Positions 26,654 to 35,687 of a stretch of DNA of 47,435 bases are shown here, piece by piece (position 1 is the stretch's first letter; each line of letters starts with the position of its first letter). The notes under the pieces were generated by a model. That model made no database searches and had not been told where the DNA came from. It saw nothing but the letters and a program-made list of their open reading frames with translations. A program made the translations under genes and the position numbers. The DNA is from Flavobacteriales bacterium (GTDB lineage Bacteria; Bacteroidota; Bacteroidia; Flavobacteriales_D; Crocinitomicaceae), in the NCBI GenBank assembly GCA_947500755.1, contig CANMTO010000016.1:1-47435 (forward strand), in the 5' to 3' direction.

Positions 26654-28748
26654 ATGCAATTTTATCCCATTGCGGTTTGTTTTGAAACAAGGTAAGCATA
26701 TGTGACCTTAGGGTCGAATGTTGGGGATTTGTTAAGCTTGGGTCTTGTTCGTAGAGTTGCGTTGCGGCTTCCCGTGCAATGCTCACGATATGCTGGTCTT
26801 TCGAAAGGTCAGCAACTTTTAAATTTAAGGCACCACTTTGTTGTGTACCCAGGAGGTCACCAGGACCTCGTAAACTCAAATCTACTTCCGCAATTTTAAA
26901 GCCGTCCGTAGTTTCAACCATCGTTTCCATGCGTTTTTTGGCCTCCTTGGATAACTCGTAGTTAGTCATGAGAATACAATAAGATTTTTCACCTCCACGG
27001 CCCACGCGTCCGCGCAACTGATGTAATTGCGATAATCCAAAACGCTGTGCACTTTCAACAACCATAACCGTAGCATTTGGAACATTTACTCCAACTTCAA
27101 TGACCGTGGTAGCCACCATAATGTTGGTTACCCCATCAACAAAGCGCTTCATTTCATACTCCTTAACTTCTGGCTTTAGTTTTCCGTGTACGATACTTAC
27201 TTGGTATTCGGGTAATGGAAATGTACGTGAAATGGCTTCGAAGCCGTCAGATAAACTCTTGAAATCTAAGGTTTCACTGTCATCAATAAGCGGGTAAACC
27301 ACATAAATTTGTCTTCCTAACCCAATTTGTTCGCGCATGAACCCATGTAGTTGAAGGCGATGGGTATCGAAGCGATGGATGGTTTGGATGGGCTTTCTGC
27401 CCGGCGGTAATTCATCAATAACAGAAACATCTAAATCCCCGTAAAACGTCATGGCCAAGGTCCGGGGAATTGGCGTAGCGGTCATGACTAACACATGCGG
27501 AGCAATGGTATTTTTCTTGCGCATTTTCGCTCGCTGCGCCACACCAAATCGGTGTTGCTCATCAATTACTACTATGCCTAAATTTTTAAACACTACTTCA
27601 TCCTCCAACAAAGCGTGTGTTCCAATTAAAATGTCTATTTCACCATTGGCTAAGGATTCAAGTAAGGGTTTGCGTTGAGAACGCTTTACGGATCCCGTGA
27701 GTAGCGCGCAACGTATCGGTAAATCCGCTAAAAAACTTACGATCGTTTCATAATGCTGGGCAGATAGAATTTCCGTAGGCGCAAGCAAGGCCGATTGAAA
27801 TCCATTTCCTTGCGCGATAAGCATCGTGATTAATGCTACTAAGGTTTTTCCTGAACCCACATCACCTTGCAACAGGCGGTTCATGTGCTGGCCCGTTTGC
27901 ATGTCTTTTCTGATTTCACGAACAACCCGCTTCTGTGCCTCCGTTAAATCGAAGGGCAATTTGTTGTGATAAAAGTTGGCCAAAATATCCCCGGATTTTG
28001 AAAAAACAAAGCCTTTTTCGGAACGTTTGCGCACCCCTTTCCTGAGAATCATTTCGAGTTGCAACAAGAATAATTCTTCAAATACAAAACGCTTTTTTGC
28101 GTAAATAAAGTCTTGTTCTGCGGTGGGTTGATGCATGGTGCGATACGCTAAATCAATACCCACGAGTTGCATGGACTTTCGTAGAGATTCCGGTAAGCGA
28201 TCTGGAATATTTTCAAGGGAGATTCGTTCTAAAAGTCCTTTCATTACTTGCTCTAATCCCCGCGTATGCAGACCTTTGGCACTTAATTTTTCAGTGCTTG
28301 GATAGATGGGTTGAAATCCAACGCTACTCGCCGCCTCGGTTGGAGCCAATTCGGGGTGGGCAATACTCCAAAAATTTCCGTTTAGTCGAGGCCGACCAAA
28401 AACTCGGTATTTTTTACCCAATACTAAGGTCGGTTTTATCCATTTCCACCCTTGAAACCAAACGAGTTGAATGCTTCCTGCGGCATCTGTAAATCGACAT
28501 TGTAAACGCTTGGCCCGTCCACCACCAATTTCTTGTATTTGGTCTATTAAGCCCTCTAATTGAATATATCCATCAACCAAATGCAATTGGTCGCATTGTT
28601 GAATTTTTGAGCGATCAACATAACGAAACGGAAAATGATTCAATAAGTCCCAATAGGTTTCTATTTGAAGTTCTTTCTTAAGCAATTCTGCCTTTTGGGG
28701 CCCGATTCCTTTCAAATAAGCAATTGGAGTAAAAAGCGATTCAGACAT
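26652..28748 (-). CDS. recG: ATP-dependent DNA helicase RecG
   Basis: A 698-residue helicase that reverses stalled replication forks and processes Holliday junctions. The N-terminal wedge/OB domain (YLKGIGPQKAELLKKEL at the start; QCRFTDAAGSIQLVWF within the OB fold) binds the branch. Helicase motif I is GDVGSGKT (about 293-300), motif II is DEQH (about 394-397), motif III is MTATPIPRTLA, and the conserved QLHQLRGRVGRG segment follows. Length is typical. It starts 12 bases after accA and probably shares its transcript. Confidence 0.97.
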   Translation of the reverse strand: MSESLFTPIAYLKGIGPQKAELLKKELQIETYWDLLNHFPFRYVDRSKIQQCDQLHLVDGYIQLEGLIDQIQEIGGGRAKRLQCRFTDAAGSIQLVWFQGWKWIKPTLVLGKKYRVFGRPRLNGNFWSIAHPELAPTEAASSVGFQPIYPSTEKLSAKGLHTRGLEQVMKGLLERISLENIPDRLPESLRKSMQLVGIDLAYRTMHQPTAEQDFIYAKKRFVFEELFLLQLEMILRKGVRKRSEKGFVFSKSGDILANFYHNKLPFDLTEAQKRVVREIRKDMQTGQHMNRLLQGDVGSGKTLVALITMLIAQGNGFQSALLAPTEILSAQHYETIVSFLADLPIRCALLTGSVKRSQRKPLLESLANGEIDILIGTHALLEDEVVFKNLGIVVIDEQHRFGVAQRAKMRKKNTIAPHVLVMTATPIPRTLAMTFYGDLDVSVIDELPPGRKPIQTIHRFDTHRLQLHGFMREQIGLGRQIYVVYPLIDDSETLDFKSLSDGFEAISRTFPLPEYQVSIVHGKLKPEVKEYEMKRFVDGVTNIMVATTVIEVGVNVPNATVMVVESAQRFGLSQLHQLRGRVGRGGEKSYCILMTNYELSKEAKKRMETMVETTDGFKIAEVDLSLRGPGDLLGTQQSGALNLKVADLSKDQHIVSIAREAATQLYEQDPSLTNPQHSTLRSHMLTLFQNKPQWDKIA

Positions 28749-28760
28749 TCATTCTAGCGC

Positions 28761-29714
28761 TTATTTCCAAACTCCCATTTGGTTGAATTTCTCTATTCTT
28801 TTAGCGATTCGGTCGGTCGGATGCATAGGTTCAAGTTCCTTAAGATAAGCAAGGATATTGGTTTTAACTTCGCTAAATATGGTCTCATGATTACGATGTG
28901 CACCATCAACAGGTTCTTTAATGACGTCATCCACTAGCCCAAAACCTTGCATATCGGTTGGGGTAAGTTTTAGTGCACTGGCTGCTTGTTCTTTGTGCTC
29001 CCATGAACGCCATAAGATCGACGAACAACTTTCGGGAGAAATTACAGAATACCAGGTATTCTCCAACATAACTACTTTATCACCAACGCCAATTCCTAAG
29101 GCGCCACCTGATGCACCTTCACCGATAATAATGCAAATTACCGGTACAGTTAATCGCATCATTTCGTAGATGTTTCTGGCAATGGCTTCCCCCTGTCCGC
29201 GCTCTTCCGCTTCTAGGCCTGGGAAGGCACCCGGTGTATCAATAAAGGTAACGATGGGTTTATTAAATTTCTCAGCAAGTTTCATCAAACGTAGGGCTTT
29301 GCGATACCCTTCAGGATTAGGCATCCCAAAGTTTCGGTATTGACGCATTTTTGTATTGATACCTTTTTGTTGACCAATGAACATAACGGTTTTACCATTA
29401 ATTGATCCAAAGCCACCAACCATAGCCTTATCATCTTTTACTCCACGATCCCCATGTAATTCAAGAAAATCATTGTCGGTGATGGCATTAATGTACGCTA
29501 AGGTGTACGGACGGTCAGGGTGCCGTGACAACTGAACCCGTTGCCAAGGCGATAGGGTAGAGAATAAGGTCTGAGCAGTCTCTGTATATTTCTTCTTTAA
29601 TGCCGTTATGTTTTCGGACATGTCCACTTCGGTGGTAATTCCAATCTGCTCCGTTTGCAAGATTTGTTCTTGTAACGCTTGTAATGGAGCTTCAAAATCT
29701 AGATATGTACTCAT
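28761..29714 (-). CDS. accA: Acetyl-CoA carboxylase carboxyltransferase subunit alpha
   Basis: A 317-residue half of the carboxyltransferase that transfers CO2 from carboxybiotin to acetyl-CoA, the first step of fatty acid synthesis. The family hallmarks are [54 protein letters not shown] and [15 protein letters not shown]. The frame is open for another 89 codons upstream, but that extension crosses the divergent ispE gene; ATG 29714 gives the normal length (E. coli 319). Confidence 0.97.
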   Translation of the reverse strand: MSTYLDFEAPLQALQEQILQTEQIGITTEVDMSENITALKKKYTETAQTLFSTLSPWQRVQLSRHPDRPYTLAYINAITDNDFLELHGDRGVKDDKAMVGGFGSINGKTVMFIGQQKGINTKMRQYRNFGMPNPEGYRKALRLMKLAEKFNKPIVTFIDTPGAFPGLEAEERGQGEAIARNIYEMMRLTVPVICIIIGEGASGGALGIGVGDKVVMLENTWYSVISPESCSSILWRSWEHKEQAASALKLTPTDMQGFGLVDDVIKEPVDGAHRNHETIFSEVKTNILAYLKELEPMHPTDRIAKRIEKFNQMGVWK

Positions 29715-29734
29715 GTTTGATTTTCTTGTATAGA

Positions 29735-29742
29735 CAAAAGTA
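29735..29742 (-). promoter_or_regulatory. Putative -7 element for accA-recG
   Basis: TACTTTTG on the minus strand matches TAnnTTTG and ends 20 bases before the accA ATG. No TTG is found at 16-23 bases upstream. Confidence 0.4.
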
Positions 29743-29762
29743 AAAATTTTAACGCGTTCTTG

Positions 29763-29770
29763 TATTTTTG
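29763..29770 (+). promoter_or_regulatory. Putative -7 element for ispE
   Basis: TATTTTTG matches TAnnTTTG and ends six bases before the ispE ATG at 29777. Transcription would then start at or next to the start codon, giving an almost leaderless mRNA. Confidence 0.4.
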
Positions 29771-29776
29771 TACCAA

Positions 29777-30583
29777 ATGATCCTCTATCCAAATGCAAAA
29801 ATAAACCTCGGGTTGCGAATTCTTCGAAAGCGCGAAGACGGTTTTCACGACATAGAATCCATAATGATTCCCGTGCCAATTTATGACATCCTAGAACTAA
29901 GTACTTCGGAAGAGTTCTCATATATGCAAACAGGCATTGAGATTCCTTCGGATGGAAGCTTAGGTTTGGTTGAAAGCGCATATATGCTCTTGAAGAATAG
30001 GTATGGTATAGGACCGGTGGCTATTCATTTGCGAAAACAGATTCCAATTGGTGCAGGTTTAGGTGGCGGGTCTTCCGATGCGGCATTTACCTTAAAGGGC
30101 TTGAATGCATGGTTTGATTTGGGTTTAGCTACCGAAACGTTAGAACAATTAGCAGCAGAATTAGGAAGTGATTGCCCCTTTTTTATTGCAAATCAACCTG
30201 CCTTGGCCACAGGTAGGGGAGAACAACTGCATCCTATGAATGTAAATCTTTCCGGGTTGTATATCGCAATTTACAATCCAGGAATTCATGTGAGTACGGC
30301 AATGGCATATGGATCCATTATTCCAAATCCAACGAACAGCATCGATCATCAAATCAAAGCCTTACCTCAATGGCAGGCCTACTACGTGAATGATTTCGAA
30401 AAGCCTGTTGCCTTGGCTCATCCCGAAATTTCTATGGGTATTCAATACCTGTTTCAAGAAGGGGCTATTTATGCAGCCATGTCAGGCAGCGGGTCTTCCT
30501 TCCTCGGGATTTTTGAGAATCCCCCCAAAACCCTAACAACGAAGGGATTACTCTATCTTGGTCCCCTTTCTATATCCAGTTAA
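29777..30583 (+). CDS. ispE: 4-diphosphocytidyl-2-C-methyl-D-erythritol kinase
   Basis: A GHMP-family kinase of 268 residues acting in the MEP (non-mevalonate) isoprenoid pathway. The substrate-binding N-terminus has PNAKINLGL with Lys8, the ATP-binding loop is [14 protein letters not shown] (90-103), the catalytic aspartate lies in GSDCPFF, and the C-terminal motif is [14 protein letters not shown]. Frame-compatible TTG 29768 is rejected because it lies in the -7 element. The gene stands between divergent accA and the glucan locus and appears monocistronic. Confidence 0.96.
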   Translation: MILYPNAKINLGLRILRKREDGFHDIESIMIPVPIYDILELSTSEEFSYMQTGIEIPSDGSLGLVESAYMLLKNRYGIGPVAIHLRKQIPIGAGLGGGSSDAAFTLKGLNAWFDLGLATETLEQLAAELGSDCPFFIANQPALATGRGEQLHPMNVNLSGLYIAIYNPGIHVSTAMAYGSIIPNPTNSIDHQIKALPQWQAYYVNDFEKPVALAHPEISMGIQYLFQEGAIYAAMSGSGSSFLGIFENPPKTLTTKGLLYLGPLSISS

Positions 30584-30620
30584 TTAACAATTGTTTAAAG
30601 AAAGTTTTTTCAATAAATCA

Positions 30621-30649
30621 TTGAAAATTCGAATTTATTTATAATTTTG
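30621..30649 (+). promoter_or_regulatory. Promoter of the glucan-utilisation locus
   Basis: TTG (30621-30623), 18 bases, then TAATTTTG (30642-30649) is a full match to the Bacteroidota TTG/TAnnTTTG promoter. The leader to the ATG at 30701 is about 45 bases. The spacer contains a perfect 12-base palindrome (30625-30636), a candidate operator. Confidence 0.65.
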
Positions 30650-30700
30650 AAGTTGTCTAATTAACACTAAGTAATTATTAACCGTTTAAATTTTTTGTGT

Positions 30701-31438
30701 ATGAAAAAAATGTTTACACTTTTATCTGCTCTTTTTATTGGAGCAATGGCTACTGCACAAGTAACCGTAACTTTCCAAGTGGATGTAACCAACTATGTAG
30801 CAGGAGGAGCAACACTTGATGGAACTGGAATCCGCGTAGGGGGTAATTTCTCGGGAATGAGTGGACAAGCGAATGGCGGTCCAATGGCTGACTGGTCTCC
30901 AACTACTGCAACTTCAGCGTGTACTGACATAGGAAACAGCATTTGGGAAATCGCTGTTGAATTTCCAGCTAGTTCTGTTGGTCTCACACTTAATTACAAG
31001 TTTATCAATGGGAACTGGGGAATGAATGAAGGTACAGATCCACTTAACACAATCGTTTCTGGTGGTTGTGGTGTAGATGATGGCGCTGGAAATATTAACC
31101 GTACCTTGGTTATTCCAGCTGCTGCAACTACATTAACGTATTGTTGGGATGCGTGTGCTGCTTCTTGTTCTGCGAACTTGAGCAATAACGCAATTAGCAA
31201 CTTAACAGTTGCTCCAAACCCAGCAACTGACGTAGCTACATTTAACTTTAGTTCAAATGCAAATACTGCAGAGATTGTATTATTTGATTTGTCCGGTAAA
31301 GTAGTTGCTACTAAATCAGTAGTTACTGGTGCTGAAAATTCAATAGAAATTTCTACAGCAAACTTAATGGCAGGTTCTTACTTATACCAAGTAAATGCTG
31401 CTGGTAATGTTGTTACAGGAAAATTGATGAAAAAATAA
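30701..31438 (+). CDS. Small secreted glucan-binding-like protein with T9SS sorting domain
   Basis: A 245-residue exported protein. The signal peptide (MKKMFTLLSALFIGAMATAQ) is followed by one beta-sandwich module of about 135 residues. Its pattern (VTFQVDVTNY, GIRVGGNFSG, LNYKFINGNWGMNEG, closing cysteines YCWDACAASC) resembles starch-binding/CBM-like modules found on Bacteroidota amylases. The last ~75 residues are a type A T9SS sorting domain (VAPNPATDVATFNF ... GSYLYQVNAAG ... KLMKK), so it is expected on the cell surface or in the medium. No catalytic residues are evident. The start codon is ATG 30701, not the GTG two codons earlier. It has its own promoter and terminator. Confidence 0.82.
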   Translation: MKKMFTLLSALFIGAMATAQVTVTFQVDVTNYVAGGATLDGTGIRVGGNFSGMSGQANGGPMADWSPTTATSACTDIGNSIWEIAVEFPASSVGLTLNYKFINGNWGMNEGTDPLNTIVSGGCGVDDGAGNINRTLVIPAAATTLTYCWDACAASCSANLSNNAISNLTVAPNPATDVATFNFSSNANTAEIVLFDLSGKVVATKSVVTGAENSIEISTANLMAGSYLYQVNAAGNVVTGKLMKK

Positions 31439-31457
31439 TTTGATATTTTTTTCTTGG

Positions 31458-31489
31458 AAAAGCCTATGTGAAAACGTAGGCTTTTTTTT
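31458..31489 (+). terminator. Intrinsic terminator between the binding-protein and amylase genes
   Basis: AAAGCCTATG (31459-31468 with flank) pairs with CGTAGGCTTT (31475-31484) around TGAAAA with one G-U pair, followed by a run of T to 31489. The amylase ATG is 12 bases later, so partial termination would make the first gene much more abundant than the rest. Confidence 0.85.
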
Positions 31490-31500
31490 ATCTTAACCTT

Positions 31501-34272
31501 ATGAAATTCACACGCCATTTGTTTTTTGTTTTTGTGCTATTTACCCTAACGATGAATGCTCAGATTTTAGAACTTACTCCAGCATTCCCTACGGTTAATG
31601 ATGTGGTAACCATCGTTTATGATGCAAGCGAAGGCAATGGTGCCCTAGTGGGGACCAATCAGGTGTATTGTCATACAGGGGTAATTACCACAGCGAGTAC
31701 CTCACCCACCAATTGGCTTTTTGTTCAAGGGAATTGGGGTCAAGTAGATCCCAATGTGCAAATGACCAATCTTGGAAACAATAAACACTCAATTACCATT
31801 GATATCGATGCGTTTTATGGATTTCCTGTGAATACCACCGTTCTTAAGCTAGCCTTTGTTTTTCGTAATGCCAATGGCTCTGTGGTAGGACGTGAAGCAG
31901 ATGGTAGCGATATTTATTACGACGTTTACCCAGTTAATGGAGGATTACAAGCTGCGATTTTTAATCCGAGCCAAATGCCTTTATTAGATTTAAATCAAAA
32001 TTTCGCGTTCAACGCGCAATCAAATCAACCCGCTACCTTAATCTTAAAAGAGGATGGGGTACTGATTCAATCAACACCGAATGCAACGGCAATCAATTCG
32101 AACATTACCGCTACTGTTCCGGGAACCCATTTGTTATTGTTTGAGGCAGACAATGGAACTACCGTGATAAAAGATAGCGTTTACTATACCGTTAATCCAC
32201 CCCTAACTTACCAAAATCCGCCTGCAGGAACAAAGAATGGAGTGCAAATGCTGAACGACTCCACAGCCTTGTTTCAATTGTATGCACCAGAGAAGGATCA
32301 TGTGTATCTTGTAGGAGATTTTAACAATTGGTTACCTACGGGACCATTTCACATGAATTGTTCCTTGGATTCTACCCGATGGTGGCTGGTTGTAAATAAC
32401 CTTCAACCTGGACAAGCCTATGGCTACCAATATTTTATTACGAATCAAGGAAAATATGCTGACCCTTTGAGTACCTTAGTGCTCGATCCAAATAATGATC
32501 CATTCATTAACGCGAATACCTTCCCGAATTTACCTCCATACCCAACCGGGTTAACTACGGGAATTGTTTCTGTTTTTTACACAACGCCATCTACCTATAC
32601 CTGGCAAAATACAGCCTTTACTCGTCCTGAAAATAAAGATCTCGTGATTTATGAATTGTTGGTTCGTGATTTTGTAGCTGCTCGAAACTATCAGACACTG
32701 ATTGATACCATTGCGTATTTAGATCGCCTAGGAATTAATGCCATTGAACTTATGCCGAACTTCGAATTTGAAGGCAATGAAAGCTGGGGCTATAATCCAT
32801 CTTTTCATATGGCGCTTGATAAATATTATGGCACGGCACAAAAGTTTAAAGAATTTGTAGATACGTGCCACGGTCGAGGCATTGCCGTTATTATTGATAT
32901 GGTGCTTAACCATGCCTTTGGACAAAACCCGATGGTTAATATGTATTGGGATGCCCTAAATAGCCGGCCTGCAGCAAATAATCCATGGTTTAATGCCGTA
33001 TGTCCTCACCCACCAAATTGTTGGGGTTACGACTTCAATCACAGTACAGCTCCAACCAAAGAATATGTAGATCAAGTTAATCGCTATTGGGTCGAAACCT
33101 ACAATATCGATGGGTTCCGTTTCGATTTTACGAAAGGTTTTGCTAATACTACAGCAAGCTTTAGCGTTGAACGGATTAATAACATCAAGCGCATGGCCGA
33201 TAGCATATGGGCTATAGATCCCGAACAATATATCATCCTTGAACACTGGTGCGATAACAACGAAGAAGAACAATTAGCAGATTATGGATGCATGCTGTGG
33301 GGTAACGTAACCTATGGCTATCACAATTCAGCTAAAGGGGTGCCTGCAAATTCGAGCATCACTAACGGGATTTACACCAACCGCACCTGGACCTTACCCC
33401 ATTTAGTAACATACATGGAAAGTCATGACGAGCAACGCTTGATGTATGAGGCAATCACCTTTGGAAATGCTTCAAATCCGGCCCACAATGCGAAAGACCC
33501 CTACACCGCACTCGGTCGCATGCAAGCTTTAGCGGTTATTTTTCTTTCGCAACCAGGCCCCAGAATGATTTGGCAATTTGGGGAGTATGGTTATGATATC
33601 GATATTGATTATCCATGTAGGGTGTGTAATAAACCGATTTTATGGAATTACCTTCAGCAAGGAAGACGCCAACAATTGCTTGATGTGTATACGGCTATGT
33701 TGACCTTGCGGAATACTTATGAGACCTTCAGGTCCTTGGATTTCCAAGCCAGTCTTGGCGCAGGTATTAAACGTATGATTATGAATCATCCGACTATGAA
33801 TGGGCTGTCTTTAGTGAATATTGATGTGAACGCCGCTTCGGCAATCCCGGCCTTTCAACATACCGGTTGGTGGTACGAGTATTTCACCGGTGATAGCTTG
33901 AATGTTACCAATGTTAATGCATCCATTCCGCTACAGCCTGGAGAATATCGCGTTTATACGGATGTTCACCTGCCTCAACCATACATTACTTCAGTGGCGT
34001 CCATTGAAGACTTGGAAAACCCTTCGTTCGATTTTATGGTGTATCCGGTTCCTTTAACATCTTCTTGTACCATCAAATTAACATCCCTTGATTTTCAACC
34101 AGTAGAGATTCAGCTTTTTGATGCAAAAGGTGTACTGATAAAACAACAACGCGCTATGGCGAAAGCAGGGGAGAATCACGTGGTACTTGACGAGTTGAAT
34201 CTTACTTCAGGAACATATTTGGTATTAGTTAAATTAGGTAATTCAATCGCATATCAAACCGTGGTAAAATAA
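31501..34272 (+). CDS. Secreted GH13 alpha-amylase-type enzyme with T9SS sorting domain
   Basis: A 923-residue multidomain endo-acting alpha-glucan hydrolase. After the signal peptide (to about residue 20) comes an N-terminal beta-rich module (about 22-140), a second small beta domain (about 155-235), and a CBM48/E-set-like domain (about 250-340, VYLVGDFNNWLPTGPF). The GH13 barrel has region I DMVLNH (466-471), region II GFRFDFTK with nucleophile Asp542, region III with acid/base Glu581 (ILEHW), and region IV SHDE with Asp643. The C-terminus (about 840-923) is a T9SS sorting domain (VYPVPLTSSCTIKL ... LTSGTYLVLVKLG). It should act at the cell surface. Its stop shares a base with the CotH start (TAATG). 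Confidence 0.92.
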   Translation: MKFTRHLFFVFVLFTLTMNAQILELTPAFPTVNDVVTIVYDASEGNGALVGTNQVYCHTGVITTASTSPTNWLFVQGNWGQVDPNVQMTNLGNNKHSITIDIDAFYGFPVNTTVLKLAFVFRNANGSVVGREADGSDIYYDVYPVNGGLQAAIFNPSQMPLLDLNQNFAFNAQSNQPATLILKEDGVLIQSTPNATAINSNITATVPGTHLLLFEADNGTTVIKDSVYYTVNPPLTYQNPPAGTKNGVQMLNDSTALFQLYAPEKDHVYLVGDFNNWLPTGPFHMNCSLDSTRWWLVVNNLQPGQAYGYQYFITNQGKYADPLSTLVLDPNNDPFINANTFPNLPPYPTGLTTGIVSVFYTTPSTYTWQNTAFTRPENKDLVIYELLVRDFVAARNYQTLIDTIAYLDRLGINAIELMPNFEFEGNESWGYNPSFHMALDKYYGTAQKFKEFVDTCHGRGIAVIIDMVLNHAFGQNPMVNMYWDALNSRPAANNPWFNAVCPHPPNCWGYDFNHSTAPTKEYVDQVNRYWVETYNIDGFRFDFTKGFANTTASFSVERINNIKRMADSIWAIDPEQYIILEHWCDNNEEEQLADYGCMLWGNVTYGYHNSAKGVPANSSITNGIYTNRTWTLPHLVTYMESHDEQRLMYEAITFGNASNPAHNAKDPYTALGRMQALAVIFLSQPGPRMIWQFGEYGYDIDIDYPCRVCNKPILWNYLQQGRRQQLLDVYTAMLTLRNTYETFRSLDFQASLGAGIKRMIMNHPTMNGLSLVNIDVNAASAIPAFQHTGWWYEYFTGDSLNVTNVNASIPLQPGEYRVYTDVHLPQPYITSVASIEDLENPSFDFMVYPVPLTSSCTIKLTSLDFQPVEIQLFDAKGVLIKQQRAMAKAGENHVVLDELNLTSGTYLVLVKLGNSIAYQTVVK

Positions 34273-35687
34273 TGAGAAAATTATTTTGTGTCGCGTGTTT
34301 TTTTCCGCTTGCTTTTTTTGCTCAATTGCTACACCCAGCGAATTCTAATGCCTTCCTTCAAAATGAGGTAGCTAAGATTTATATTACTATGAATCCTCAG
34401 GATTTTAATACCATGGTAGGGGATAGTTTAGGGTCTAATTTTGAGTTTCCAGCCCATTTCATTTATTCAAGTTCGGTAGTTACAGATACAATTGATACCG
34501 TTGGTATAAGGCTTCGTGGAAACACATCCTTACAGTCTGCAAAAAAGTCCTTTAAAATCGATTTTAATGTATACCAACCCGGATTTAAATGGTACGACTT
34601 AAAATCGTTAAACCTAAACGGGGAGCATAATGACGTATCAATCATGCGCAGCAGAACCTGTCAAGAAATGCTTCGATGGTCGGGATTGCCTGCCGCACGC
34701 ACGTCGTATGTCGAAGTTTATATAAACGGCGAATATAAAGGCCTGTATATAAACGTGGAACACCTCGATGATCAGTACTTAGAAGCACGCTTCAATAATG
34801 ATGATACTGGAAATCTCTATAAAGCTAAATGGGGTGCGGACATGGTTTACCAAGGTGGAGGACAAGCGCCCTATCAAGCCCTTTATGAACTTAAAACTAA
34901 TGAGGCGCTCAACGATTTTTCAGGGTTAGTTCACTTCATTGATGTGCTTAATAATTCGTCCAATGCTGAATTTCCGTGTGCAATTCAAGAGGTAATTGAC
35001 GTAGAGCTTTTATTAAATTCATTGGCTTTTCAAATATTAGTTGGGCAATGGGATGGTTATACCTACAATAAAAATAATTACTATTTCTATCAGCGTCCAT
35101 CAGACGGTAAATTCGTGTTTTTAGAGTACGATTTAGACAACACCTTCGGCGTAGACTGGTTTGGAATTGATTGGCAATTCCGTAATATTTATACATGGTC
35201 ACCAAGCAATACGCCACGCCCATTATATACCAGAATGATGCAAGTTCCCTATTTCAAGGATCGTTTTTCTTACTATATGCAACAGCACATCAGTACTTAT
35301 TTTACCCCGGACTACATGGTTCCAATTTGGGAAGCTACCCAAGCGCTAATTAGTCCGTCTGCTCTTACTGATACATACAAAGGATTGGATTACGGATTCT
35401 CTGACCAAGATTTTCAGGATGCCATAACAGATGCATGGGGTAATCACGTATCCACTTCCTTAGATACCTATATTACCCAACGAAGTGCGTTTGCAACGAA
35501 TCAATTAATTTATAATGGCTTAACCAATCCATGTTCGGTTAGTTTAACAGAACAGCATGAAGAACCTTTACAATGGATTACTCGCGTAGATTTAATGGGA
35601 AGAGTGTTGGATGTAATCCCGACAAATCAGGTGTTTATTGAAATCTCAACCACTGGACAAACAAGAAAACGAATCGTTATCCCATGA
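34272..35687 (+). CDS. CotH family protein kinase-like secreted protein
   Basis: A 471-residue exported protein with an atypical kinase fold, the family in which Bacillus CotH phosphorylates spore coat proteins. After a signal peptide (to about residue 18) come GIRLRGNTSLQSAKKSFKI, LNLNGEHNDVSIMR, YINGEYKGLYINVEHLDDQY, WDGYTYNKNNYYFYQ (Asp261) and the metal/catalytic motif LEYDLDNTFG (Asp287, Asp289). All CotH hallmark segments are present, so activity is plausible. The C-terminal ~40 residues (RVDLMGRVLDVIPTNQVFIE) look like a short T9SS-type tail lacking the PNP strand. It overlaps both neighbours (TAATG before, ATGA after), so it is co-translated with two GH13 enzymes. Its substrate is unknown. 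Confidence 0.85.
   Translation: MRKLFCVACFFPLAFFAQLLHPANSNAFLQNEVAKIYITMNPQDFNTMVGDSLGSNFEFPAHFIYSSSVVTDTIDTVGIRLRGNTSLQSAKKSFKIDFNVYQPGFKWYDLKSLNLNGEHNDVSIMRSRTCQEMLRWSGLPAARTSYVEVYINGEYKGLYINVEHLDDQYLEARFNNDDTGNLYKAKWGADMVYQGGGQAPYQALYELKTNEALNDFSGLVHFIDVLNNSSNAEFPCAIQEVIDVELLLNSLAFQILVGQWDGYTYNKNNYYFYQRPSDGKFVFLEYDLDNTFGVDWFGIDWQFRNIYTWSPSNTPRPLYTRMMQVPYFKDRFSYYMQQHISTYFTPDYMVPIWEATQALISPSALTDTYKGLDYGFSDQDFQDAITDAWGNHVSTSLDTYITQRSAFATNQLIYNGLTNPCSVSLTEQHEEPLQWITRVDLMGRVLDVIPTNQVFIEISTTGQTRKRIVIP

Noticed and set aside
28761..29981. Longer accA frame starting at 29981
   Set aside because: The 89-codon extension runs antisense through ispE and does not resemble AccA; ATG 29714 gives the normal length.
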